From positions 1-14,913 of the forward strand of contig JACPMU010000053.1 in NCBI GenBank assembly GCA_016185865.1: a stretch of DNA of 14,913 nt, read 5' to 3'. The first letter of the stretch is position 1. Each line of letters starts with the position of its first letter. The position numbers and the translations under genes are program-made. This document shows, piece by piece, positions 4,820 through 12,498 of this stretch. The notes beneath the pieces were generated by a model. It was not told the origin of the DNA, ran no database searches, and saw nothing but the letters and a program-made list of their open reading frames with translations. This DNA comes from Candidatus Woesearchaeota archaeon (GTDB taxonomy: Archaea > Nanobdellota > Nanobdellia > Woesearchaeales > GW2011-AR4).

Positions 4820-7246
4820 TTAGCTGACAATGATAAAGAAATCATGATGTTCATAAATATTGTTAGGCGGAGGAAGGTCATCATCAACTATGTCAAAACT
4901 AAGCAGGTAGCTTCCGGGTGGAGTTTCATTTGGTATTGTAAGCCTTATTTCCCTTGTTTCTGAAGCGTTAGGGGCTAACATATACACTTGATTCTGCGCA
5001 AACTGGAACCAGCTTGGATTGTCTATGCTAAATAATGCGTTGTCTGGTCCTGATATAGGCACAAATCTCAGCTTATAATAAAGCGAAACATCTTTATCAT
5101 TTGCTATTGATGTATCTAAGATGACAGATTCGCCTATTTGAATGGGTATTTCAGATGTTGGAAATAATACGATCCTAGAAGAAGGTTCTTCTGTTGAAGA
5201 TTGAGGAGGTTGTGATATTAACTCCAAACAGGCTCCGTTGCTGCATCCATTCGGGCAAGCGTGATCCTCACCATTAACAACTTTGTATGCATTGCAGTAT
5301 TGCTCGAAAACTCCGTATGAAGTGCAGTAGTCTTGAATATCAATTTCGCCTTGAATCGAAGATTTGGCTGCCCCGCTTGTTGTATAATTTAATCCCCCAT
5401 CTGAATCTGTGCAGGAGCGCAATGCCAGGGGAATGTATGGAAATTCGATTTGGTTTCCCTGATAAGGAAATCTGCCTGACGCATAAAATCTGCTTTCTGA
5501 AAAGCCGACTCCCATCAAAGCGGCATATACCCATAGTGAGCAAGTCGGGCATGTTGAGCCTCCTGCAAGATCAGAAGACACATCTGCTAGAATAGTGAAT
5601 GTTTTTTGTGTATTTTGTGTATTTGATGGCACACTCACGTCCATATTGAATGTCACAGCGCCATGTGGGCCTGCCAGGGAATAGCCATCCGGCAAAGTGG
5701 CTGCTGAAGCAACAGCATTGGATGTGCTGTCATCAATTACCCTTATATTAGTCAGATGAGGATTGGCAGTTCCCCTGAATTCAAAAGACATATTTCTGAT
5801 ATTAAATGATTCAGTGGACCAGGCCGATACTCTAAATAATCTTACATTCAAAGTTCCCGGGTCATGATATGTATTACCAAATCCGTATCCTACCACATTT
5901 ACGCCTACACTTATAGGATTAATCGGTGCCACTTGTCCAGAGCTTGGATACCTTTCCAGATAAGCAACCACAACTTCGTCATAGCCATTTGTGTCTGCCC
6001 CATAGACATATACTCTGATAAACTTTCCGTTGCTGAACCAGTCAGTTGTTATAACGCTAATTACTTCGTTATAATAGCCCTCATATCTAGTTTGAGTGTT
6101 AACAAACACTGTGTTGCCATTAATTTCTGTTTTGACCCAGTCTGGATTGTTTTGATATCCTGCTTCGGAATCTTTTATCCACTTGTAGTCGCTGAAGGCG
6201 GAAGCATAAATTCCACTTACTCCATTGCTATAACCAGCGCTTAAATAGTAGCCGTCACTATCATAATATCCCCAACTATTATCAAATTCAAGGCTGCCAA
6301 TTTCATTTTCTATCAAATTTTGCGTGAAAAAGTTGTTGTCAACAACCTTGAATTTGCCCGTTTGAATTTGCCATGAATTTGGAATTTCTCCAATTTCCCC
6401 AAAATCTACAAGATGCTCCCCTAACAAGGTTGGCGTGAACTTTCCGTCATAATTTAAGTAGCAGCTAAACTGCCTGTAGCAGTTGTTATCAGAGCATTCC
6501 TTACAGTTAACATCACCTATTCTATTTACAAGTATACTTTCATAAGTTCTATCTGGCTTGACTATCCTCAGATTAATGTCTTCATCAGCTTCTCTCAAAA
6601 TGTCCTGAGTTGAGGAAGCTGAAACATACGGGTAAACACTATTGCCTTGTCGCACAATCTCTCCGTTTGGAGACACCCAAATTTGAGTTGTTATAATGCT
6701 TCCCGGCGCTATAGGCTCAGGAGGAAGCTCAACGCTTCTGTAAAGATAAGTTTGTATCATCCACTGGTTGCACGGCCCTCCCTGGTATGTGCAGCCGCAT
6801 CTCCATGCCCCAGCATATTTCTTGCAGGAGTATGCAACAATGTAATTCTCTCCTGGGGTGATGTCAACAGTATTTATGCCTAAAAAAGCCTCGGCCCTGT
6901 CTTTTATCCAGTTGCTGCCCGATACTCTTTGATCAAGAAACTCAAAAAGGCGCCAGCCGCCGTTTGTATAATAATGGCCGTACCTGTAAACATAGCCTCC
7001 TTCCTGCTCTACAGCTACTCCCAAACGAAAGCCTCTTTGCTCGGGCTCAATGTTAAATACATTCTGGTTCAGGAAAAATATTTGCGTGTCGTTATTGTAA
7101 ACATCGTATGGAACACCATAGCCATCATAATAGCCGCCGGCTCTGCCGACTGGCACGCTTGGAGAGCCTGGCTCAGGAGGCAGTGCGCTTTCGCAGCCGA
7201 ACAGAAACATTGAAAAAATGCAGAAAAAGAGAAGCTGTTTGTTCAT
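4820..7246 (-). CDS. Large secreted lipoprotein with Cys-rich modules (808 residues)
   Basis: Residues 1-17 are a hydrophobic signal ending in the lipobox LFGC (Cys18), so the protein is probably lipid-anchored outside the cell. Residues about 20-435 are a module shared with the next gene upstream: a GRAGGYYDGYGVPYDVY motif, a Cys cluster (141, 150, 152, 159; SCKKY and CGCTYQGGPCNQW) and CKECSDNNCYRQFSC (248-262). The rest is different: a probable beta-sandwich region (460-605), a CTDSDGG...C...C...CPNGCSNGAC motif (612-673) common in DPANN secreted proteins, a Pro/Ser linker (679-690), and a final domain of about 110 residues that looks Ig-like. No catalytic motif is seen; a surface adhesive or structural role is inferred. 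A TATA box sits 26 bases before the ATG. Confidence 0.87.
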   Translation of the reverse strand: MNKQLLFFCIFSMFLFGCESALPPEPGSPSVPVGRAGGYYDGYGVPYDVYNNDTQIFFLNQNVFNIEPEQRGFRLGVAVEQEGGYVYRYGHYYTNGGWRLFEFLDQRVSGSNWIKDRAEAFLGINTVDITPGENYIVAYSCKKYAGAWRCGCTYQGGPCNQWMIQTYLYRSVELPPEPIAPGSIITTQIWVSPNGEIVRQGNSVYPYVSASSTQDILREADEDINLRIVKPDRTYESILVNRIGDVNCKECSDNNCYRQFSCYLNYDGKFTPTLLGEHLVDFGEIGEIPNSWQIQTGKFKVVDNNFFTQNLIENEIGSLEFDNSWGYYDSDGYYLSAGYSNGVSGIYASAFSDYKWIKDSEAGYQNNPDWVKTEINGNTVFVNTQTRYEGYYNEVISVITTDWFSNGKFIRVYVYGADTNGYDEVVVAYLERYPSSGQVAPINPISVGVNVVGYGFGNTYHDPGTLNVRLFRVSAWSTESFNIRNMSFEFRGTANPHLTNIRVIDDSTSNAVASAATLPDGYSLAGPHGAVTFNMDVSVPSNTQNTQKTFTILADVSSDLAGGSTCPTCSLWVYAALMGVGFSESRFYASGRFPYQGNQIEFPYIPLALRSCTDSDGGLNYTTSGAAKSSIQGEIDIQDYCTSYGVFEQYCNAYKVVNGEDHACPNGCSNGACLELISQPPQSSTEEPSSRIVLFPTSEIPIQIGESVILDTSIANDKDVSLYYKLRFVPISGPDNALFSIDNPSWFQFAQNQVYMLAPNASETREIRLTIPNETPPGSYLLSFDIVDDDLPPPNNIYEHHDFFIIVS
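6750..6856 (-). repeat. Near-identical 107-base block shared by the two lipoprotein genes (copy 1)
   Basis: It aligns without gaps to 9987-10093 with 103 of 107 bases matching by my count. It encodes the Cys-rich stretch around residues 131-166 of the lipoprotein. Flanking sequence of the two genes is much less similar, including silent positions. Shorter identical blocks occur at 7125-7153 (29 bases, matching 10362-10390) and 6459-6481 (23 bases, matching 9699-9721). Confidence 0.85.
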
Positions 7247-7268
7247 TGTAGTAACTTTAAAATGGGAG

Positions 7269-7276
7269 TATATAAA
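7269..7276 (-). promoter_or_regulatory. TATA box of the 808-residue lipoprotein gene
   Basis: On the - strand the sequence reads TTTATATA, centred 26 bases before the ATG at 7246. That distance is the usual one to the archaeal transcription start, so the message is probably leaderless, in line with the absence of a Shine-Dalgarno site. It lies in the 42-base gap between the two lipoprotein genes, so the downstream copy can be expressed on its own. Confidence 0.65.
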
Positions 7277-7288
7277 GTTTTTGATAAA

Positions 7289-10200
7289 TTATGATGTCTT
7301 GCCTGCAACTATGTAAACAAGTGGAACTCTTTGTAGTTGCGGATAAATTATCTCCATTGCCTCTGGGTTTGCTGTTGGTGTTTCATAGGTTATGAAGCTT
7401 CCATAACTTGTGTAGCCATATGCAATGTTTGTTTTTCCGTCAGGAGTTCTTAGATTTAAATTTCCTGTGTAAGTAATGTGTAATATACTCTCCACAGAAG
7501 TGATATACCCCGTTATATCAGTTGCTTGCAATGTTTCAACTGAATCTTTGGCATTTTCGTCTCTTCCATCGTCAGGAGTTTTTATAATAAAGTCTATTTT
7601 GTTACTTGTTTCATTTTTTAGATGGATTTCTGCACCATAAGATGTGGTTATTGGTATATAATCCCCTGATGTTTCTAAAAATCCGCCTCCATCCAAGTCT
7701 ACCCTTATATCAAAATCATTAGATAGTATGCTTGATGCATTGTACACTCTGAAGTCAGTGCCGCCAATTTTTAAAGTTGCCAAGGGACTTGAGTCAGTAT
7801 AAACTTGTTCAATAATATTTCCACTTCCCAAATTTCTGAACTTAAGCACAGGGTTATCGGCAGTTACTTTGTCAGCGCCTTTATATTGCAATGCATATGT
7901 TTTTCTATCGCCTCTTAATCTGCTACTATCTGTAACTATCAAGTAATCGTCTTTGGATATTATTCGATTTTCTACATTTATAAATTCTCTAGCTGGTAGC
8001 TCTCCAAAGAACAAAGATGAGTTGCCTGCTGATCCTGCAATCGGAACATTAACTTTATTCCCATCTCCATCTACAAACTCAAGTACATACTTATTTAGTC
8101 CGTTGGATAAAATTTTGATATTCTGTACTGCAGTATTTGATAAACCATCATACTTAAAATCCCAGTTCTGTGTGAACAATGCTTGGGGTTCTGCACTTGT
8201 GCCGCCTTCTGCTTTAATCGTATCGCTCAACTTACCGCCTGCAGGGACAAAGAAACCGTCATCTGCAGTCATGTTTATATGTATTCTGTTCATTTTAAAT
8301 ATTAAGTCATTATAATAACCTTCTATTATAACATGAGCTTCGTCTATATCATTATCGTCAGCTTTAAGTGTGCTTGTTGAATCTACATCGGTTACGTTTG
8401 TATCTTTTAATTCTATTTTATCTATACCTAGAAAGAAAGTTGCACTATGAATGCCACCTGCATAATCTTGGTATAATATATTTGTGACACCAATTGTTGT
8501 GCCGTCTGCCAGCTTGTCTGTATCGCCATCCTTCAGCTTTCTTGTTGTTTGGCCGTTAACAATAAACTGCGCTTCATCAGAATCAACAAAATTAGGAGTC
8601 ACCTCATAATCCTTGCCGTTAAACACATAACTTTTTGTTTGCTTTTCTAACAAAGTATCCTGGAATGAATCGCCAATTAAAATTAATATGGCACTATTTG
8701 GAGATTCTAATGCCCTCTTTGCAATTCTTATTTTATATTTTTTGGCAAACATTGTAATATCAACGTCCTCAAAGTCATTCAAATTGTATCCTGTTGAAGA
8801 AGGATTACCAAAAGAGTCGTATATACCGGACTCAAAAGGTGTTGTAAATTCAAGCAAATATCTTCCTATCTCTCTTCCTGATTTGAAATATAGGAAATCT
8901 GCTGTTACATCATTGTCATTTTCAGTATATCTAACATATCCTGTATCTAATCCATTTTCTGTTCCACGTCCCAATAAGTAAAGGTATTGATTATAGGTTG
9001 ATGTTACCCTGTTATTTGTGACGCTGCCAGATGAAAGAGCCCTTAAGTTGCTTTTATCTATGTATGTGGTGATATTCCTTAATGTTTCTCTATTAATTCC
9101 AGCTGTTAAATCTTCACTTAATTCCAGATGATTATTAGAAGATTCTATGAGAAACTTTTCCCCTGTCGGTGTGCTGGGCTTATTAGGATACCTCTCCATG
9201 TAAGCAGCAACAACTTCATCATAGCCAATTGTATTAATTCCGTAGATGTCAACCGTGATTCTTTTTCCTTTAGCGAACCAAATTGTGGTAATTTGGTTGT
9301 AAACCTCTTTAGAATAGTCGCTTTGGAATGTATTGGTGTAAACATAAACTATGTTGCCATTTATTTCTTTCTTTTCATACAATTCGTTATTTGCATAATT
9401 CTTTTCGTCATAATCCAACCAGCTGTAGTCGCTATAAACATAGGAATAAATTCCGCTCTCTCCGTTACTGTAGCCTGAGTTTAAAGTATAGCCATCGCTG
9501 TCATACCACCCATTTGAATACTGGTAAGTTGCACTTCCAATGTTATTTTCAATCAATCCTTCTGAAAAAAAGGAAGCTTCAACAACCTTAAACTTTCCGG
9601 TTTCAACTCTTATATTATTAGAAGTACTTCCACTCCAAGCAAAGTCAAGTATGTACTCTCCAATCGAAGAAGTGGTGTAAGTTCCTCCGAAGGACGCATA
9701 GCAGCTAAACTGCCTGTAGCAATCGTTATCATTACATTCCTTACAGCTAACATCGCCGAACTTTTCAAGCTGGACATTCTCCTGAGTGCCATCAGGCTTT
9801 GAGACAAGCATATAAACATTGTCTACATTTTCAAGTACATCCTTTGTGGATTGAAACGAAAGGTACAGGTTTACATTTTCGTTTTGCTTTACTAACTGTC
9901 CATTAGGCAAGGCATATATTACAGTATCAATAATGCTTCCAGGAGGCACTGGCTCAGGAGGCAACTCAACATTTCTATAAAGAAAAGTTTGTATCATCCA
10001 CTGGTTGCATGGGCCTCCCTGATATGTGCAGCCGCATCTCCATGCCCCATCATATTTCTTGCAGGAGTATGCAACAATGTAATTCTCTCCTGGAGTTATC
10101 TCGGTCTTGCCAATATTCAAATAAGTTTTAGCTTCGCCCCTAATCCAATTACTGCTGGAAACAACTTGCTGGGGAAATTCAAATAAAAGCCAACCGCCGT

Positions 10201-10483
10201 TTGTGTAGTAATATCCATATTTGTAAACAAAGCCGCCATCATGGATTACTGATACGCCAAGATTGATGTCTTTCTGGTCTGGGTCTAGGTTGAAAACATT
10301 TTCACTCAAAAACATAATCTGCTGATTTTTATCATACACATCATAAGGTACACCATAGCCTTCATAATAGCCGCCGGCTCTGCCGACTGGGACTATAGGG
10401 TTTCCAGGCTCAGGAGGCAATTCCGAGCAGGAAACCAGAAGTAAAGATAGAATAGAGAATAAAAAAACACCAATTTTCCTCAT
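7289..10483 (-). CDS. Large secreted lipoprotein with S-layer-like C-terminal half (1064 residues)
   Basis: A signal peptide with lipobox LVSC (Cys19) suggests lipid anchoring on the outer face. Residues 20-434 are the same module as in the downstream neighbour: GRAGGYYEGYGVPYDVY, Cys141/150/152/159 and CKECNDNDCYRQFSC (247-261), aligned without gaps over the first 160 residues. The half from about 440 on has no counterpart in the neighbour. It includes a segment running from the stretch VFNGKDYEVTPNF to FFLGIDKIELKD (about 640-715) of the kind I associate with S-layer-like proteins of Woesearchaeota and relatives; this is from memory of the family, not a search. The protein ends in a hydrophobic stretch (VPLVYIVAG) too short for a firm membrane anchor. 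The likely role is in cell-surface structure or contact. A promoter upstream is unclear (see the element at 10524). Confidence 0.87.
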   Translation of the reverse strand: MRKIGVFLFSILSLLLVSCSELPPEPGNPIVPVGRAGGYYEGYGVPYDVYDKNQQIMFLSENVFNLDPDQKDINLGVSVIHDGGFVYKYGYYYTNGGWLLFEFPQQVVSSSNWIRGEAKTYLNIGKTEITPGENYIVAYSCKKYDGAWRCGCTYQGGPCNQWMIQTFLYRNVELPPEPVPPGSIIDTVIYALPNGQLVKQNENVNLYLSFQSTKDVLENVDNVYMLVSKPDGTQENVQLEKFGDVSCKECNDNDCYRQFSCYASFGGTYTTSSIGEYILDFAWSGSTSNNIRVETGKFKVVEASFFSEGLIENNIGSATYQYSNGWYDSDGYTLNSGYSNGESGIYSYVYSDYSWLDYDEKNYANNELYEKKEINGNIVYVYTNTFQSDYSKEVYNQITTIWFAKGKRITVDIYGINTIGYDEVVAAYMERYPNKPSTPTGEKFLIESSNNHLELSEDLTAGINRETLRNITTYIDKSNLRALSSGSVTNNRVTSTYNQYLYLLGRGTENGLDTGYVRYTENDNDVTADFLYFKSGREIGRYLLEFTTPFESGIYDSFGNPSSTGYNLNDFEDVDITMFAKKYKIRIAKRALESPNSAILILIGDSFQDTLLEKQTKSYVFNGKDYEVTPNFVDSDEAQFIVNGQTTRKLKDGDTDKLADGTTIGVTNILYQDYAGGIHSATFFLGIDKIELKDTNVTDVDSTSTLKADDNDIDEAHVIIEGYYNDLIFKMNRIHINMTADDGFFVPAGGKLSDTIKAEGGTSAEPQALFTQNWDFKYDGLSNTAVQNIKILSNGLNKYVLEFVDGDGNKVNVPIAGSAGNSSLFFGELPAREFINVENRIISKDDYLIVTDSSRLRGDRKTYALQYKGADKVTADNPVLKFRNLGSGNIIEQVYTDSSPLATLKIGGTDFRVYNASSILSNDFDIRVDLDGGGFLETSGDYIPITTSYGAEIHLKNETSNKIDFIIKTPDDGRDENAKDSVETLQATDITGYITSVESILHITYTGNLNLRTPDGKTNIAYGYTSYGSFITYETPTANPEAMEIIYPQLQRVPLVYIVAGKTS
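9987..10093 (-). repeat. Near-identical 107-base block shared by the two lipoprotein genes (copy 2)
   Basis: This is the partner of 6750-6856, at a constant offset of 3237 bases, and it differs at only four positions. It lies in the Cys-rich part of the shared N-terminal module. The high identity at silent sites suggests gene conversion or recent local exchange. Confidence 0.85.
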
Positions 10484-10523
10484 TTTCGATTGTATATGAT
10501 ATTACTGGCTATTCCTGGAATGG

Positions 10524-10535
10524 CTATTATTTAAA
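10524..10535 (-). promoter_or_regulatory. Weak TATA-like element before the 1064-residue lipoprotein gene
   Basis: On the - strand GTTTAAATAATA overlaps the stop of the SpoIIM gene, about 46 bases before the ATG at 10483. Transcription would start near 10504 and leave a leader of about 20 bases with no clear Shine-Dalgarno site. The gene may equally be read from the upstream envelope genes. Confidence 0.3.
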
Positions 10536-11486
10536 CATTTTCTTTTTCCTCATCAGTTCGAAAAGCACAATGGCACCAATAATCAAAAAGAACAGCACGA
10601 TTATGACGATTTTGCCTGCAGCGCAGACATCGCTGGAAAACAGCTTTTTGGAAAGCTCTATTTCGACTGCTGCCGCAGCCAGCAGCACAAGATAAGAGAT
10701 GATTAACAGGATAAATGCGTCCTTTACAACTATCCTGAAGTTCTTGCCTCCTATCTTTTCCCTCATAAAAGCATGCGACAGCACTCCCCCGGATATTGCT
10801 GCAATAAGATAGCCTGCAGTTTCTGGTATGGTGTGAAAAAACATTATGCCGAGGTTGCACAATATATAGGAATAAACGGTCAGAAAATCAATTCCGGGAA
10901 GGCTGCTCCTGACAACTCTTGCCAATGCCGAAGCAAAGGCAGAAGCGTTCAGGATTATCAAAAACATTGCCCCTGAGCCGTAAAAAAGCGAAAGCGCAAA
11001 GGAAATGACCATGACATACAAATTGTTTCTCAAAAGCCTCTCTGCCTGCTTCAGGCTGCTGCCGGTTTCAGGCGGGGGCGGGAGCTTCCTGCCTTCCTGC
11101 GCTTGGGGAGCTTGCTGCGCTTCAATATTATAAAGCTGCTGCTCTGAAAAGACCAGTCCGGGTTTTATAAGCGCAATCACAAACAGCACTATGAACACCC
11201 CTATAAAGAAATAAACAAAAAAATCTATTATGTGCTCGTGCTTCTGGAAAAAGCTCAAATTTTCCTTTGATTCTATCCTTTCCTCAATGTCAAACAATTT
11301 GTTTATTGCTGGAACTATAAGTATGACAGTAAAAAGCAGGGTTGAAATTCCTATGAAATTTGGAGTAGACCTGAAGATAAAAAGAGAAGTTGCAAAAGAC
11401 ACAAGCGTGAAAAAAGCTCCCAAAAAAAGAGAATAAACGGGCCTTTTATCCACCCAGTCCGCCTTGAAAAACTCTTCTAGTACCAT
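10527..11486 (-). CDS. SpoIIM-family multi-pass membrane protein
   Basis: A 319-residue protein from ATG 11486. That start is preferred to an upstream in-frame codon near 11531 because GGGAG lies just before it and because the longer form would add 15 residues running over the preceding gene. About seven hydrophobic segments are visible. The last third carries the family signature FHTIPETAGYLIAAISGGVL, with the H-x-x-P-E typical of SpoIIM (stage II sporulation protein M) relatives, which are widespread in archaea and unrelated there to sporulation. A polar loop of about 50 residues with PPPPE lies between segments 3 and 4. The function in archaea is unknown; membrane or envelope remodelling is often suggested. 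It overlaps the upstream gene by 10 bases, implying coupled translation and perhaps a joint complex. Confidence 0.85.
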   Translation of the reverse strand: MVLEEFFKADWVDKRPVYSLFLGAFFTLVSFATSLFIFRSTPNFIGISTLLFTVILIVPAINKLFDIEERIESKENLSFFQKHEHIIDFFVYFFIGVFIVLFVIALIKPGLVFSEQQLYNIEAQQAPQAQEGRKLPPPPETGSSLKQAERLLRNNLYVMVISFALSLFYGSGAMFLIILNASAFASALARVVRSSLPGIDFLTVYSYILCNLGIMFFHTIPETAGYLIAAISGGVLSHAFMREKIGGKNFRIVVKDAFILLIISYLVLLAAAAVEIELSKKLFSSDVCAAGKIVIIVLFFLIIGAIVLFELMRKKKMFK

Positions 11487-12397
11487 TTTCCAATCTCCCT
11501 GAATGCCTGGTCTATGTCCTGCTCTTTCCAATTATTTTTCAATAACACTTGTTTTATGTAATCCTGGCTGTAGCCGCTCCTCAGGCAGCTCGAAATGTAG
11601 TTTTTGAGGTTCACAATGTTAGAATTGACCAAAGGCCTATTTTGCACGCTTATGTTAAAACTCTTTTCCTTTGCTTTGCCTCTGTTGATATATAAAAAAA
11701 CAGCTAATCCGGACAGAAAGGAAACAAGCACAAAATTAAGCGCCAAAGACGAGATGAGCAAAATGCTGCTTTTGCCATAATATGCAGAGCTTTGTACATC
11801 TGACTGTGGCTGGTTTGCTTCTGCGGCTGCGCTGGAGGAAGTTTCCTGGCCTGAAGAATCTCCGTTTGACAAAGCCTGCACGCCAGAGTCTGATAAAGCA
11901 TTTTGCATTTCAGGCTGCGGATTATCAGCCTGAGGCTGTGTAGCAACTTGCTGTGATGACTGGTTGTTTTGCTGAGTCTGTGTAGCAGCCTGCTGGGACT
12001 GGTTAGTGCATGGGGTGCAGGAGCCTCCGCAGTCAATGCCAATCTCATTTTGATTTTTCCAGCCGTCAGTGCATGAAGGCGAGGAGCATCTTCCATTTGG
12101 GTTGCAGTAGCTGCTCTGGCAATCGGCATTGCCAAGGCACAATTTCTGGTTGGCGCATTTGGTGCAGGAGCCTCCGCAGTCTACATCAGTTTCGTTCTGG
12201 TTTTTTAGGCTATCTGAGCAGGTTGCTGAAGCAGCGCTGGCATTTGATTGGGAATTATTGATTGTAGAGGAGCCGGAGTCTACGCCGCCGCCAGGTGCGG
12301 GCGGGGATTCAGGAGGGGGAGGGGGAGGCGCAGCAGCAAGATTTGACAAAGCTAAAAAAACCATGAAGAAAATTAGCGGAATTTTTAGTGCAATCAT
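11477..12397 (-). CDS. Secreted Cys-rich, Q/S-rich single-pass membrane protein with cytoplasmic UBA-like tail
   Basis: Layout of the 306 residues: signal peptide (1-22), Pro-rich stretch with six consecutive Pro (24-36), two copies of a 22-residue Cys repeat at 60-81 and 109-130 (pattern C-x-D-x-x-K-N-Q-N-E, then DCGGSCTxC), an intervening CLGNADCQSSYC segment, a low-complexity Gln/Ser/Asn/Ala linker (131-205), a membrane helix (about 212-236) followed by basic residues, and a cytoplasmic tail. The tail, 265-304 (NYISSCLRSGYSQDYIKQVL...WKEQDIDQAF), resembles small three-helix UBA-like domains. The orientation is thus outside Cys-rich head, inside helical domain. The exact role is unknown. 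It overlaps the SpoIIM-family gene, so the two proteins probably work together. GAGGCAG precedes the start by a few bases. Confidence 0.8.
   Translation of the reverse strand: MIALKIPLIFFMVFLALSNLAAAPPPPPPESPPAPGGGVDSGSSTINNSQSNASAASATCSDSLKNQNETDVDCGGSCTKCANQKLCLGNADCQSSYCNPNGRCSSPSCTDGWKNQNEIGIDCGGSCTPCTNQSQQAATQTQQNNQSSQQVATQPQADNPQPEMQNALSDSGVQALSNGDSSGQETSSSAAAEANQPQSDVQSSAYYGKSSILLISSLALNFVLVSFLSGLAVFLYINRGKAKEKSFNISVQNRPLVNSNIVNLKNYISSCLRSGYSQDYIKQVLLKNNWKEQDIDQAFREIGKWY
12014..12034 (-). repeat. Identical 21-base segment of the intragenic Cys repeat (copy 1)
   Basis: Identical to 12161-12181. It encodes DCGGSCT plus neighbours of the second 22-residue Cys repeat in the membrane protein, marking an internal duplication. 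Confidence 0.75.
12161..12181 (-). repeat. Identical 21-base segment of the intragenic Cys repeat (copy 2)
   Basis: Partner of 12014-12034, encoding the same part of the first Cys repeat of the membrane protein. Confidence 0.75.
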
Positions 12398-12432
12398 GTA
12401 TCTGCCTCTTTTTGATTGCTAATCGGCAGCGC

Positions 12433-12442
12433 CTTATATAAA
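12433..12442 (-). promoter_or_regulatory. TATA box for the envelope gene block
   Basis: On the - strand TTTATATAAG is centred about 40 bases before ATG 12397, giving a start near 12411 and a short leader that contains GAGGCAG. It occupies the 101-base divergent region between the envelope block and the tRNA thiolase gene. Confidence 0.6.
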
Positions 12443-12462
12443 CTTTTTTGTTGGGCAATGCA

Positions 12463-12475
12463 TAAATATTTAAAA
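12463..12475 (+). promoter_or_regulatory. TATA element of the tRNA thiolase gene
   Basis: TAAATATTTAAAA is centred about 29 bases before ATG 12499. No Shine-Dalgarno site is present, so the transcript is probably leaderless or nearly so. The divergent TATA for the envelope block lies about 33 bases away. Confidence 0.6.
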
Positions 12476-12498
12476 ATTAGCTAAGATTACTGTACAAA

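Noticed and set aside
5287..9591. Several open frames of 66-126 codons on the + strand and in other frames across the lipoprotein genes
   Set aside because: They lack TATA or ribosome binding sites, have unlikely composition, and are shadows of the two long - strand genes.
10493..10499. TATATGA just before the 1064-residue lipoprotein gene as its TATA box
   Set aside because: Only about 13 bases separate it from the ATG, too short for the usual TATA-to-start distance.
11487..11531. Longer N-terminus of the SpoIIM-family protein
   Set aside because: The extra 15 residues (MERAGHRPGIQGDWK) lie over the upstream gene in another frame, and a GGGAG site fits ATG 11486.
11704..12261. Overlapping frames of 83-143 codons in the Cys-rich membrane protein gene
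   Set aside because: They arise from repetitive, GC-richer Gln/Ser/Pro coding sequence; only the frame with signal peptide, repeats and membrane helix makes sense.
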